Source: Fibrobacter sp.
Lineage (GTDB): Bacteria > Fibrobacterota > Fibrobacteria > Fibrobacterales > Fibrobacteraceae
Assembly: GCA_024399015.1 (NCBI GenBank)
Contig: JAKSIC010000001.1
Location: forward strand, 248,001-312,000
Direction: 5' to 3'
Length of the DNA stretch: 64,000 nucleotides
Part shown: piece by piece, positions 25,113-34,177 of the stretch
How positions within the stretch are numbered: position 1 is the first letter of the stretch
Layout of the letters: each line of letters starts with the position of its first letter
Translations under genes and position numbers: made by a program
The notes under the pieces: model-generated
What the model saw: only the letters and a program-made list of their open reading frames with translations
Databases searched by the model: none
Told to the model about the DNA's origin: nothing

Positions 25113-26360
25113 TTAATCAATCGATGGGTATGATTCCTGGTCCGAAATCGTTTCGTCCAAATCTTTTAGTGGAAATTTCAAAAGAGCTTCTTTGTTCACC
25201 GCATACAGGGTATCCCCTACCGCAATCATATCATAAGTCGAACCATGGGCAAGGCAAATATTATTGGGGCAAAAGTTACCTTCAACCTCTCGCCAGCCCT
25301 TTTCTTCATTTCCATAAGGAGCTCCATAGTCACCCATATAAACATAAGGCCAAGGAGGGTTGCTTCCTGACACAAAGAGATGCTTTCCGTCCGATGCAAG
25401 GGAGAATCGATTAGACGGCGTATTTGGATGTGTTAAATGTCCATATGAGGAATCGTTGGTTTCTATGACACTATCTATAGGATTCCAACGGTCAAGAGCC
25501 TCGTCATATTCCAGCACATCAGATGAAGATTTTTCACCAATCACATATATTTTTTCCCTATGAACCACAATGTCCAACGCAATGTCACTTGTGTCATAAG
25601 CGGGAATCCAAGTTGCCCAATCTGGCTGTGGAATTTTCGCCATCCTTTTCCAGCTGCCGTCATAACGCCACATTCCACGATCTCCGCTAATGGTGTACAG
25701 TTTGCCATTTAACTCAACACCCTTATTGAACTGCATCGGATATTCCCTAGTGGAATCATAATCGTAAGTAATGTCGGCCCAACCGGTATCCGTCTGCATT
25801 TTGTATGCGATTTTGATAGTTTCATTACGTTTGTCAGTACTGTCCTCGTATCCAGCAAAGCACACAATGGGGCGACCTTGGTAAATGGCGATTCCATAAA
25901 CATTGTAATACGCAAGCGAATCAAACGGCAACTTATATAATTCATCCCAAATACTGCGGTCAAAATCGTATTTCAGCACCTTGCCGCTAAGCTGGGTTCC
26001 TGCATAAAGTCCTGTCGAATCCCCATAAACATAGCGAATCCATTCGGAAGTTTTTAGCGTGTCCCAATGGGTAGAGCCAATTTTCGAAGCAAACACCCTT
26101 GGAGTGTAAGTCACGGAGCCAGGGGACGTGTACTGGTTACTCGACCAATGGTTGTCAACCAGAATAATCCTGTCATCAACATGATAAATGGATTCCAAGC
26201 CTCCATACATTTTGGAATCATGCAGCACCGGGATAAAATCCCCCTTGCGCCAGCCAAAATCCGGACGATCATCATAATTTTCAGGAACTTGAGAAACAGG
26301 AGGTTCGTCGGAGCAAGCAAACAGAATCAAGGCGAAAACGAAAATAAAAAAACATTTCAT
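25113..26360 (-). CDS. Kelch/propeller-like lipoprotein of cargo 2
   Basis: About 415 residues from the ATG at 26360, which overlaps the stop of the lipase-like gene (ATGA) and gives a clean lipoprotein signal (MKCFFIFVFALILFAC, lipobox LFAC). The body has spaced repeats of the type YGLAGT...VLKYD, NGKLYTISGDRGMWRYDGSW, KIYVIGEKSSSDVLEYDEALDRW and DGKHLFVSG, which read as beta-propeller blades of Kelch style. It is probably anchored facing the periplasm or cell surface. It is translationally coupled to the giant lipase-like protein, so it may be its partner or immunity-like companion, but nothing in the sequence proves this. Confidence 0.7.
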   Translation of the reverse strand: MKCFFIFVFALILFACSDEPPVSQVPENYDDRPDFGWRKGDFIPVLHDSKMYGGLESIYHVDDRIILVDNHWSSNQYTSPGSVTYTPRVFASKIGSTHWDTLKTSEWIRYVYGDSTGLYAGTQLSGKVLKYDFDRSIWDELYKLPFDSLAYYNVYGIAIYQGRPIVCFAGYEDSTDKRNETIKIAYKMQTDTGWADITYDYDSTREYPMQFNKGVELNGKLYTISGDRGMWRYDGSWKRMAKIPQPDWATWIPAYDTSDIALDIVVHREKIYVIGEKSSSDVLEYDEALDRWNPIDSVIETNDSSYGHLTHPNTPSNRFSLASDGKHLFVSGSNPPWPYVYMGDYGAPYGNEEKGWREVEGNFCPNNICLAHGSTYDMIAVGDTLYAVNKEALLKFPLKDLDETISDQESYPSID

Positions 26361-29300
26361 TGGAGGTTCCATACATATTGAACATTCAGCAAACTTGGTA
26401 AACTGTAGCTTTTGCACTCGTTAACAGAAGGGACCTTTCCAAAAATCACATTATCTTCAGAATCAAACAAAGCTATTCCACAAACGGTTTTGTCGAACGA
26501 GCTCCAATCTGTCAAATGAAGACCAACATCACTTTCAATAACCGACTCATTCGGATAAAGCAAGTATGTATCGAAATGCATATCAAGTTCCCAAACATTT
26601 TCACCAACGTTATGAAGACTCGGTTTAGAAACAGGCGTATACCAATCATCAATAGGAACATACAGCATTTTTTCATTAGGCACACGGAACCAAAGCTTTG
26701 CGTGATAATCCTTCATTGCGACAGATCCTGTGTTTTTTACAACAACCTGAGGTTTAAACGCATTGTTTTCCCATGGAGCAGCATCTTTCCATGACAAGAC
26801 CCCCTTTGGCGAAACAACCACACCATCGTCTACACTCCGGAACATTTCAGGTTCTTGCCCCCATAAAATACGTCCCTTTTTGTCATAAACAACAATTTTT
26901 TTATTGTTTAAAGGAATGCCAACATTATAATCGGCAGACCAATCATCAAGATAATCAAAGTCAGCCCAATCGCCATAATGTAAACGAATCTGCCATCCTT
27001 CCAAACTCGGAAAAACAGACTTAGCCTTCAATACAGAATCTGTTACATCCAAAACAACGCGCCACTGGTCGCCACCAAGATTTTCAAGAACAGCAGACGT
27101 TTTGGGAAAATCAACTTCAACTACAGGATTCCTTGCTGGATCTGCCGTAAAATAATAAGCAACCTTGAAACCTGCAATATCCTCATCAGTTGCATTAGCA
27201 ACAAGTATTCTAGGTCTTGATGTATTGATTTCATAATCACCCCGAGCTTCGCGATGCACTACGAAAACATTTCTATCTCTTTTCCAGGCAGTTGGCGAAA
27301 TAGGTGCAGTCTGAGTATTCAAATCGCTTGCATTTGCCACGCCAACAACAACTTTAGGAAGCGAAGCATCTTCTTCAGCTACAATGGAGAATATCGTTTG
27401 TGATGACATATTAGGCATAACATAATCTTTAGAGAATGTCTTGCCTGATTGGTTGTCAAAGCAGACCGTAATAATAGAACCGTTTCTCAGAAGACGCGGA
27501 TTGGTCGCAATATTGGATGACAACACAACATCCTGCAGTAAAATTCCTTCTGCATCAGTGTAATTTACATAAGATCCCACACCCGGTTCATATATAGCTT
27601 CCAGATAATTGGCGCCATCAGAAATACGTGATCCCTGTTTACCCACACCTAAATACAACGGAGACAAATCAAAATTTCCTGACAATCCAACAGATCCTTC
27701 ATCTAAATATATCAATCCCGACTCAGATTCTTCTGCAAGTAATTCATCACAATAAACATGCAACGCACAAGCAATGTCTAATCCCTGTCGGGCAGATGCA
27801 GCCATTTCTCCCATTTTCAAATCCAAATGAGCAACTGTTTCCCATGGAGCAAGTGCGTCATGGAATTCAAATTTACGAGGCTCTTTCAATTCAGGTATAG
27901 TACTGCTATTTATCCCCAATTCAACGCTTTCATACCTTTGACTCTCGGATTCCACAATCAAGTCGCTATTCGCAAGCCAGTCATCAACCAAACTGTTCAA
28001 AACACTCAACAGGTTTTTAACCAAACCAACATCATCAATATCGACTACGCCATGAGCCATATCCTTAAAATCACCCGATTTTGATTCTAGATACGACTCA
28101 AGGGATACACACGCAACCTTCGAATCCTCATCATCTAATTCGGGACAGGAAATCTTCAAATTTTCCGCAACAGTTTCTAGTGCTGCAGAAACAACAGCTT
28201 TAGTATTCCCCGAATACAAAGGCACAATTTCAAGATTATCTCCATTCGGTTTCTTCGGATAGGACGCGCCTTTCGTCCCATAATTCAAACCTTGCATCAA
28301 TTTACTTTCACTATAAAGATGCTTTCCAATATTTCTCGTATAGCTAGCTTGTTCACGCGAGTCTTCAAGCGGATCAATATCCATAATATCAACATCAAAA
28401 CTACCTGAACCAAGGGGATCTACATTCAATGATACCGTATAAGGTCCGAGATAAGGCCCTTTCAGATTCACTTCATAGTCAGACGTTACTATGGCTGCAG
28501 TTACACCCCATCCAAGAAGTACATTTACCGCAACCAGTCCCAAATCAGTCAACCAGTCCGTATAATCAAGGCTGACTTTAATATTTGCCAAATTATGGTC
28601 TTCGGATTTATTTAGATCATCCACTATTTTTCCCAAACCAAAATAATCTTTTATGGAATTGGATTTGGAGTTTTCCGCTGCAGTAGCAGCACCAAAATGT
28701 GGAGTGTCAACAGTAATTAGACGTCCTATGTGATTTGCAGGATTTTCAGGTCCAGAAGAAGCCCCTTCTATCCGAAGACCGTGAAGCATTTCGCGAACAA
28801 CAAGCCCTCCCTGACTATGAGCCACAATATCAACAGTTGCTTCTGGGGTTTCGCGCCAATTAACAGACGATGTATAAAAAAAATCGTCCAGTACTTCTTC
28901 TAATTTTTTATACAACTTCCCAGACTGAGAGGTTTGATCATTTACTCCATTCCAATCTAACGGAGCTTCTTCCCACCTTTTATCATCATTTACTTTTCCT
29001 GGAGCTTGAAAAAAATACAAGCCAACATTGTTAATGTTATTATCCGTAACATAAATATTCTGATTTCGAACTATAATGTCTGGCGCAGACCCCGATCCAT
29101 ATTTTTTTACCATTCCCTTCTGAAAAACACTATTAGTTCTTAGCAGAGCTTCTTTGTAATTGTTATATTTTTTCTTTAATTCATCAGTACAAACAGCATC
29201 CTGCAAGCTCTTGATATAGGGTGTTGGAAACTTATCATCACAAAAAGTCGGCCACATTTCTGAACAAACCACATCTTTTTCACACAGTTCATTAGCATCT

Positions 29301-29992
29301 ACAGTAGACGTAACACCCCAGGATTTATAGTCATCCCCCAAACCATGTACAAACAGAATCGGCTTGGTAAGTTTTTTCCCTGGAACGCCCATATATTTCC
29401 ATTCAGGATATGCAATCTTCTGCTTATACCATTGCTCCTTCAATTTCTTTTCATCAAATTTTCCATCATAGCCTGAATATGAACGACCGTTATATTCAGA
29501 GCATGAATTTTCGAACGCGCCATCGTCTTTTATGCAAGAAACCGCTCTTTCTTTCCAATCGTGCGCCCACGCATCAAACTTCGCTTCAATTTCATCCTTA
29601 TCCCCTATCATGGGGTCATTTTCTTTATAAGGTTCGCTAAAAAGGTAATACGTTCCTTCATATTTCAACTTATTTTGACATGTCACTTGATATGTAATAC
29701 GAACAACACTTGCTACGCAAAAATAGTGTCCATTAGTAAAATAATCCCCAAAATCGTCTTTGTGATCATAGTATTTTTTTACCAAATCCGCAACTGATAC
29801 AACCTCTAAGTCCTCTACTTCCCCACACTTAGCATAGGGCAGGAACGTTTGATCATATGGTTCCACCCATTTATCCACCTCCTCTGTTTGACTTGATGGA
29901 TAAGGCTTAAATTCCTTAAAGGCCTCGTCATAGTCCTCTTCCGCAAAAGCGGACACAAAAAGTAAAGCAATAGCTAATAATTTTGTTTTCAT
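26357..29992 (-). CDS. Giant secreted lipase-like alpha/beta hydrolase with C-terminal repeats
   Basis: 1211 residues with a signal peptide (MKTKLLAIALLFVSAFA). An alpha/beta-hydrolase of the lipase/PGAP1 type covers about residues 200-480: KPILFVHGLGDDYKSW forms the oxyanion-loop region and VDIVAHSQGGLVVREML carries the nucleophile serine near residue 390. After a long linker there are two related beta-rich segments of about 120 residues near the C-terminus (PRILVANATDEDIAGF...HYGDWADFDYLDDW and PQVVVKNTGSVAMKDY...HLTDWSSFDKTV), which resemble cellulose/cell-surface binding modules. The substrate is unknown; a secreted esterase acting on lipids or on plant-wall esters are both possible. Codon use is more A+T-rich than in core genes. 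Confidence 0.75.
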   Translation of the reverse strand: MKTKLLAIALLFVSAFAEEDYDEAFKEFKPYPSSQTEEVDKWVEPYDQTFLPYAKCGEVEDLEVVSVADLVKKYYDHKDDFGDYFTNGHYFCVASVVRITYQVTCQNKLKYEGTYYLFSEPYKENDPMIGDKDEIEAKFDAWAHDWKERAVSCIKDDGAFENSCSEYNGRSYSGYDGKFDEKKLKEQWYKQKIAYPEWKYMGVPGKKLTKPILFVHGLGDDYKSWGVTSTVDANELCEKDVVCSEMWPTFCDDKFPTPYIKSLQDAVCTDELKKKYNNYKEALLRTNSVFQKGMVKKYGSGSAPDIIVRNQNIYVTDNNINNVGLYFFQAPGKVNDDKRWEEAPLDWNGVNDQTSQSGKLYKKLEEVLDDFFYTSSVNWRETPEATVDIVAHSQGGLVVREMLHGLRIEGASSGPENPANHIGRLITVDTPHFGAATAAENSKSNSIKDYFGLGKIVDDLNKSEDHNLANIKVSLDYTDWLTDLGLVAVNVLLGWGVTAAIVTSDYEVNLKGPYLGPYTVSLNVDPLGSGSFDVDIMDIDPLEDSREQASYTRNIGKHLYSESKLMQGLNYGTKGASYPKKPNGDNLEIVPLYSGNTKAVVSAALETVAENLKISCPELDDEDSKVACVSLESYLESKSGDFKDMAHGVVDIDDVGLVKNLLSVLNSLVDDWLANSDLIVESESQRYESVELGINSSTIPELKEPRKFEFHDALAPWETVAHLDLKMGEMAASARQGLDIACALHVYCDELLAEESESGLIYLDEGSVGLSGNFDLSPLYLGVGKQGSRISDGANYLEAIYEPGVGSYVNYTDAEGILLQDVVLSSNIATNPRLLRNGSIITVCFDNQSGKTFSKDYVMPNMSSQTIFSIVAEEDASLPKVVVGVANASDLNTQTAPISPTAWKRDRNVFVVHREARGDYEINTSRPRILVANATDEDIAGFKVAYYFTADPARNPVVEVDFPKTSAVLENLGGDQWRVVLDVTDSVLKAKSVFPSLEGWQIRLHYGDWADFDYLDDWSADYNVGIPLNNKKIVVYDKKGRILWGQEPEMFRSVDDGVVVSPKGVLSWKDAAPWENNAFKPQVVVKNTGSVAMKDYHAKLWFRVPNEKMLYVPIDDWYTPVSKPSLHNVGENVWELDMHFDTYLLYPNESVIESDVGLHLTDWSSFDKTVCGIALFDSEDNVIFGKVPSVNECKSYSLPSLLNVQYVWNLQ

Positions 29993-30083
29993 AACCCACC
30001 TTATTTATTGACTGGGAAAATTACAAAAACTTTCTAGCATTGTCATTTTTTTCATTAAATAAGCTCTATTGACTGATTAGCAG

Positions 30084-30279
30084 AGCGTTGCGGGGCGTCA
30101 ACTGAGCCCCGCAGAGGGGGTAGCGGAAGACCCGGCCGGGGCTGGGATTGGATTAAGATTCCCGAAGGGAATGATTATGAGAGTGGGGCCGGGGCTGAAG
30201 CGACCTTTGGACACTTGGCCTTTAGGCCTTAGTGTACATGGCCACCTTTAGGTGGTGCGGGACTCCTCCCCCACCATTT
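30084..30279 (+). repeat. Boundary element L3 (longest copy)
   Basis: GCGTTGCGGGGC-gtcaactga-GCCCCGC, AGAGGGGGTAGCGGAAGACCC, a GATTCCCGAAGGGAATGATTAT hairpin, GGGGCCGGGGCTG, and then two extra small hairpins not found in the other copies (GGCCTTTAGGCC and CCACCTTTAGGTGG), ending CTCCCCCACC directly at the acd fragment. No open frame is conserved between the copies of this element. Confidence 0.78.
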
Positions 30280-30281
30280 AC

Positions 30282-31068
30282 GAACTGGTTTACAAGAACG
30301 CTAAGGCAGAACTCTGCGGCCGCCGCAAGTTCGGATTTTATAGATCCCGGCGTCTACGAAATGCTTTCCAACATGAAGGCTCGCCTGGACGCTGGCCGCG
30401 CCCTCCTTTACCAGACAGCTCGCTACGTCGACATCTACAAGTCTCTTGAAGATATCGAACGCACCCGCAAGCTTACTGACGAAGAAAAGGCTGAACTGAA
30501 GCTGTACAACAAGTTGGCATCTGCCGGCACTCCGCTCACCAAGGGCATGAACGCCGAATACTCCAACATCAACAGCTACGACAGCATCCAGGTTCACGGC
30601 GGTTCCGGCTACATGCTGGAATACGCTTGCCAGCGCCTCTACCGCGACGCTCGTATTACCTCCATCTACGAAGGTACTACCCAGCTCCAGGTTGTTGCCG
30701 CCCTTCCGCACATCACCACCGGCACCTACACTTCCATGCTCGACGAACTGGAAGCAGCCGCTGTTGCACCGGAATTCGAAAGCCTCAAGGCCCGCGCAAA
30801 GGCTATGGACGACAAGTTCAAGGCAGCCATCGACTACGTCAAGGCCGCTGAAAACAACGAGTTCCTGGACCTCTGCAGCCGCCGCCTGTACGAAATGGCC
30901 GGTAACTGCGTCATGGCTCAGCTCCTCATCCGCGACGCTTCTGCAAACGCAGAACTGTTCGGCAAGAGCGCCAAGGTTTACCTGAACCTTGCTGAAGCAG
31001 AAGTGATGAAGCACTCCAACTTCATCATGAACCTGACTGCAGAACAGATCGCTGATTATAAGGCATAG
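30282..31068 (+). pseudogene. acd fragment, copy 3 (5'-truncated, internal deletion)
   Basis: Matches acd from the codons of ELVYKNAKAELCGRRKFG, then about 145 bp are missing and replaced by the 11-13 bp filler ATTTTATAGATCC, after which the match resumes at GVYEMLSNMKARLDAG and runs to the stop. The filler shifts the frame, so the piece upstream is out of frame with the rest. The tail is [15 protein letters not shown] and the stop is TAG, unlike the TAA of the other copies. It lacks the N-terminal and most of the FAD-binding domain and cannot be an active dehydrogenase. Copy 5 has the same deletion and filler. Confidence 0.9.
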
Positions 31069-31137
31069 TAGGCGGTAGGAAGTAGACGGTAGACAGTAGA
31101 CTGTGATTTGTAAATAATCGCGGCTACGCCGCCTACT
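31067..31137 (+). repeat. Inverted repeat after acd copy 3
   Basis: AGTAGGCGG at 31067-31075 and CCGCCTACT at 31129-31137 bracket a stretch of short GTAGA-type tandem repeats. It takes the place that the TTGATAAC/GTTATCAA repeat has after copies 2 and 4. Confidence 0.5.
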
Positions 31138-31150
31138 GAAACGCAAAAAT

Positions 31151-31183
31151 AAAGGCCTCGGATGATGAATCCGAGGTCTTTTG
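31151..31183 (+). terminator. Rho-independent terminator after acd copy 3
   Basis: AAAG-CCTCGGAT-gatga-ATCCGAGG-CTTTTG. Confidence 0.7.
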
Positions 31184-31214
31184 TTATAAACCAGTCTAAT
31201 ACTATAACGCTGTC

Positions 31215-31643
31215 CTATCGATTTGAATACAGAATAAATGATTCTGGTTTTAAGACAACATTGGGCTTCGCACTTGGAGTTATCCTAACCGAATTCGTTC
31301 CATCACGCAGCCCGAATAATTCCATATTATCGAACGAGAAGTAGCCATCTGCATCTATGGAAGCCGTAACATGGGTCATGTTCTGCAAGTGCTTCAATTG
31401 GACTGTATTTTCAAAATAGGTTGTGTCATAGCCATTCAGGTGGACCTTAGAAAAGCCAGAACGAGAAACTAGGCCATTCACATGGGTATCCACATTTACA
31501 GAATCAACTTTTCCTCCACCAAATGTTCCGCTCAAAGACCAGTTTACAGTCACCGGTTCTTGAGCGGGACCAGTAGACGAGCCTTCGTCGCTGTTGCAAG
31601 CCAGCAATCCTAGCAAAGCTATTCCGAAAAGAAATCGTTTCAT
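31215..31643 (-). CDS. Small lipoprotein of cargo 3
   Basis: 142 residues. Lipoprotein signal MKRFLFGIALLGLLAC with the modified cysteine at position 16, then a short Ser/Gly/Thr/Pro spacer and a beta-rich domain (VNWSLSGTFGGGKVDSVNV, HVTASIDADGYFSFDN). The AATVDADG-like pattern suggests a carboxypeptidase-regulatory or transthyretin-like fold, but I do not recognise a family. It is the last gene of a three-gene minus-strand set with the 71- and 303-residue proteins upstream. Confidence 0.65.
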   Translation of the reverse strand: MKRFLFGIALLGLLACNSDEGSSTGPAQEPVTVNWSLSGTFGGGKVDSVNVDTHVNGLVSRSGFSKVHLNGYDTTYFENTVQLKHLQNMTHVTASIDADGYFSFDNMELFGLRDGTNSVRITPSAKPNVVLKPESFILYSNR

Positions 31644-31657
31644 ACAAGCTCCTTTTG

Positions 31658-31873
31658 TTATTTTATATTAAACAAAGACATTGGAAGATTGCTGCGACGC
31701 TTTGCCGAAAGAACATCAACCTTCACATTAGATACCTGAGCATTAGGCATCAGTGTTTTTATTTCCACACTAGAAAGTGTTCCCGGTAGCTGACAGCTAT
31801 TATCACAATATTTATATTCTGTTTCCGCAGTAGCGACATCACCAAGAACTACAAATAAAAGAATATTTTTCAT
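31658..31873 (-). CDS. Very small secreted protein of cargo 3
   Basis: 71 residues with a short hydrophobic N-terminus (MKNILLFVVLGDVATA) that reads as a signal peptide, then a two-cysteine stretch (YCDNSCQLPG). The last 20 residues are basic. It lies 13 bp before and after its neighbours on the same strand, which supports a real gene in an operon. No family recognised; it could also be a remnant of a longer secreted protein. Confidence 0.45.
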   Translation of the reverse strand: MKNILLFVVLGDVATAETEYKYCDNSCQLPGTLSSVEIKTLMPNAQVSNVKVDVLSAKRRSNLPMSLFNIK

Positions 31874-31886
31874 AACATTCCTTAGC

Positions 31887-32798
31887 TTATAAATTTAGAT
31901 CCACGACAATCTCGTCATCTTTATAAAACTTCAACCCATCACCTCGCCATGTCACATCCGAACAAGTGATTTTTTCATCTTTCAAGCTACAGATATTTCC
32001 ATTCATTTTTACCATACTTCCCCAAAATCCCCCTATATAAAACCTTCTAGAATTTGGAATTGTATCAAATAGATTTTTTAAAATAATACTATTTCCACTT
32101 TCATCATCGAGAATTACACAATACACATCTTTTTCCCAAGCTCTTACGTCGTCACACTTCTGAATCCACTTCAAGTCGTCGCCAAAACGTTTGTACGTAA
32201 GATTTTTTGCAACGGAGTCCAAAATCGCATATTGACAGGTATCCCCACCACGAGTCAACTTACTGCCCTGCGCATAAATTTTTCCATCAAGCCATGTTCT
32301 AAGCTTCCTCACATTAAAGCTAACCGAGCATCCGTCCTTATTTTCCTTGACTTTCACCTTGTACGGCTTTTGGCCTATCTTCCAGAAGGAATACACATTC
32401 CCCATATCGTTTGTCAAATGATTTACATTTCCGCCCCATATAACCGAATCGCTCAATTGCCCCAAGCCATAGTTAAAATTCTCCTCCATGCCGTTGTCCA
32501 GCGAATCCATAAACACCGGCCCATCTAACTGCACTCGATAATTGTAAACAAAGATAGCCTGATTCCCTTTACCGCTTCCAACTTGGTCGTCATTTTCATC
32601 TTTTACCTCATACCAGTTGCGCGCATTATACGTTATCACCAGAGAATCGTCAATAAAGCCGACAATAGATTTTTCGGTTCTATGTTCAGCCCATTCAAAA
32701 TGGGTTTCCTCATCAAACCAATCCCCACACCCCCACATGCCTACACACGCAAGCATAGCCATTGCAACAGCAATCAATCTAGAAACAACGTTCTTCAC
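31887..32798 (-). CDS. Lipoprotein of cargo 3, function unknown
   Basis: About 303 residues from the GTG at 32798, chosen because AAAGGAGG lies six bases before it; an earlier in-frame GTG at 32816 would put that ribosome site inside the gene. Signal with lipobox MWGC, then a soluble domain with many tyrosines and tryptophans and a few cysteines (ARNWYEVKDENDD, KGNQAIFVYNYRVQ, SGNSIILKNLFDTIPNSRRFYIGGF). No known family recognised. It is the first gene of the cargo 3 operon and points away from the HNH remnant. Confidence 0.65.
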   Translation of the reverse strand: MKNVVSRLIAVAMAMLACVGMWGCGDWFDEETHFEWAEHRTEKSIVGFIDDSLVITYNARNWYEVKDENDDQVGSGKGNQAIFVYNYRVQLDGPVFMDSLDNGMEENFNYGLGQLSDSVIWGGNVNHLTNDMGNVYSFWKIGQKPYKVKVKENKDGCSVSFNVRKLRTWLDGKIYAQGSKLTRGGDTCQYAILDSVAKNLTYKRFGDDLKWIQKCDDVRAWEKDVYCVILDDESGNSIILKNLFDTIPNSRRFYIGGFWGSMVKMNGNICSLKDEKITCSDVTWRGDGLKFYKDDEIVVDLNL

Positions 32799-32816
32799 AA
32801 AAGCCTCCTTTGCCAC

Positions 32817-33058
32817 CTATCCACAGCCATGCACAGCCCAGAATCACGTGACGCCAATCACACACAAATATACTCTATATTTTGTACAAAATCACGTACA
32901 GCAGAGGACGATTTCTTCAATCTAGGCGAGCTTGCCAAAAACAGGGGTCACAGACCCCGACGGCACTTGCGACCAGCAAGCCCCCCCCATCCCAACCAAA
33001 TGTCCGTTTTTGTTTTTACCTAATCTTTTAGATTATGCTCACTCTCCTAATCAAGCCC
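32817..33058. other. Non-coding stretch in cargo 3
   Basis: No gene seen. It contains GGGGTC-aca-GACCCC near 32944-32958 and, read on the minus strand around 32985-33003, CATTTGGTTGGGATGGGGGG, which resembles the CATTTGGGCGGGTGGG start of boundary elements L2 and L5. It may be a decayed, inverted boundary remnant. Confidence 0.3.
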
Positions 33059-33337
33059 CTATTTATTACCTTTCCTTCTGTTGCAATCCCTGCATAGCAT
33101 TTGACGGTTTGTATCGATGGTCGGGCCACCTTCGCACCAGGGCGTTATATGGTCGGCTTCCATTTGCGACAGTTCAAAAATGTTGTCTGCAAATCGGACA
33201 AGCACCTTGTTGTCGCTCGTAGGCCTTTATCTTTTGGTTATCCGTAAACGCACGAATGGAAAGGTTGCGTTCGTCATGCGTCAACAGGTACGGATAAATT
33301 ACCTTCTTGTTGGTCACGTCGTCGTCCTTGATGAGCA
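33059..33337 (-). pseudogene. HNH nuclease gene remnant (C-terminal end of a DUF262-HNH type protein)
   Basis: Read on the minus strand it gives VTNKKVIYPYLLTHDERNLS, then KIKAYERQQGACPICRQ, and, after a one-base frameshift, FELSQMEADHITPWCEGG and MLCRDCNRRKGNK before TAG. The CPIC...DHI-N...C--C layout is the same HNH zinc-finger nuclease type as the C-terminus of the cargo 1 DUF262-HNH protein, but the sequences are clearly different. The upstream part of the gene is missing: coding sequence ends exactly where boundary element L4 begins. It is therefore a truncated, frameshifted gene cut off by the cassette junction. Confidence 0.75.
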
Positions 33338-33482
33338 GGGCATTGCGGGGCGGCGACTGAGCTCCGCAGAGGGGGTAGCGGAAGACCCGGCCGGGTGGGT
33401 TTCGAAACTTTATTCCCGAAGGGAATGATTGTAAGGGCGGGGCCGGGGCTGCAGCGAGGGGGAGACTTTCCCCACCATCATA
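33335..33482 (+). repeat. Boundary element L4
   Basis: GCATTGCGGGGC-ggcgactga-GCTCCGC (one G-T pair in the stem), AGAGGGGGTAGCGGAAGACCCGGCCGGGT, TTTCGAAACTTTATTCCCGAAGGGAATGATT, GGGCGGGGCCGGGGCTGCAGCGAGG and GGGG-agacttt-CCCC, then directly the acd fragment. Over its whole length it is close to L5. It cuts off the HNH remnant on its left. Confidence 0.8.
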
Positions 33483-33483
33483 A

Positions 33484-34018
33484 GCTCACCAAGGGCATGA
33501 ACGCCGAATACTCCAACATCAACAGCTACGACAGCATCCAGGTTCACGGCGGTTCCGGCTACATGCTGGAATACGCTTGCCAGCGCCTCTACCGCGACGC
33601 TCGTATTACCTCCATCTACGAAGGTACTACCCAGCTCCAGGTTGTTGCCGCCCTTCCGCACATCACCACCGGCACCTACACTTCCATGCTCGACGAACTG
33701 GAAGCAGCCGCTGTTGCACCGGAATTCGAAAGCCTCAAGGCCCGCGCAAAGGCTATGGACGACAAGTTCAAGGCAGCCATCGACTACGTCAAGGCCGCTG
33801 AAAACAACGAGTTCCTGGACCTCTGCAGCCGCCGCCTGTACGAAATGGCCGGTAACTGCGTCATGGCTCAGCTCCTCATCCGCGACGCTTCTGCAAACGC
33901 AGAACTGTTCGGCAAGAGCGCCAAGGTTTACCTGAACCTTGCTGAAGCAGAAGTGATGAAGCACTCCAACTTCATCATGAACCTGACTGCAGAACAGATC
34001 GCTGATTATAAGGCTTAA
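33484..34018 (+). pseudogene. acd fragment, copy 4 (shortest)
   Basis: Starts at the codons of [11 protein letters not shown] and runs to the stop, so only about the last 178 residues of acyl-CoA dehydrogenase remain, including IYEGTTQLQ but not the FAD-binding domain. By eye the sequence is identical to the other copies up to the last few codons, which read [15 protein letters not shown] as in copy 3. It is too short to be active. The frame is open back into the boundary element, which would add an unrelated N-terminal peptide if translated. Confidence 0.9.
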
Positions 34019-34117
34019 TTGATAACTAAGGCGAGTGAAGCGACTAAATTTATTTAGTCATTTCCGAGCCGGTTATCAAAGCAACGAAGTTGCTTATCGC
34101 CGGCAGGTTCCGCGCAA
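34019..34117 (+). repeat. 3'-flank repeat after acd copy 4
   Basis: Nearly identical to 24923-25020: TTGATAAC (34019-34026) and GTTATCAA (34072-34079) around GACTAAAT-tt-ATTTAGTC, then GCAACgaaGTTGC. Confidence 0.75.
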
Positions 34118-34123
34118 TTAAAA

Positions 34124-34157
34124 AGACCTCGACTCGCAAGAGTCGGGGTCTTTTTTT
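34124..34157 (+). terminator. Rho-independent terminator after acd copy 4
   Basis: GACC-CGACTC-gcaa-GAGTCG-GGTC followed by seven T. Confidence 0.8.
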
Positions 34158-34177
34158 GCAAACTACGGATTACAAAT

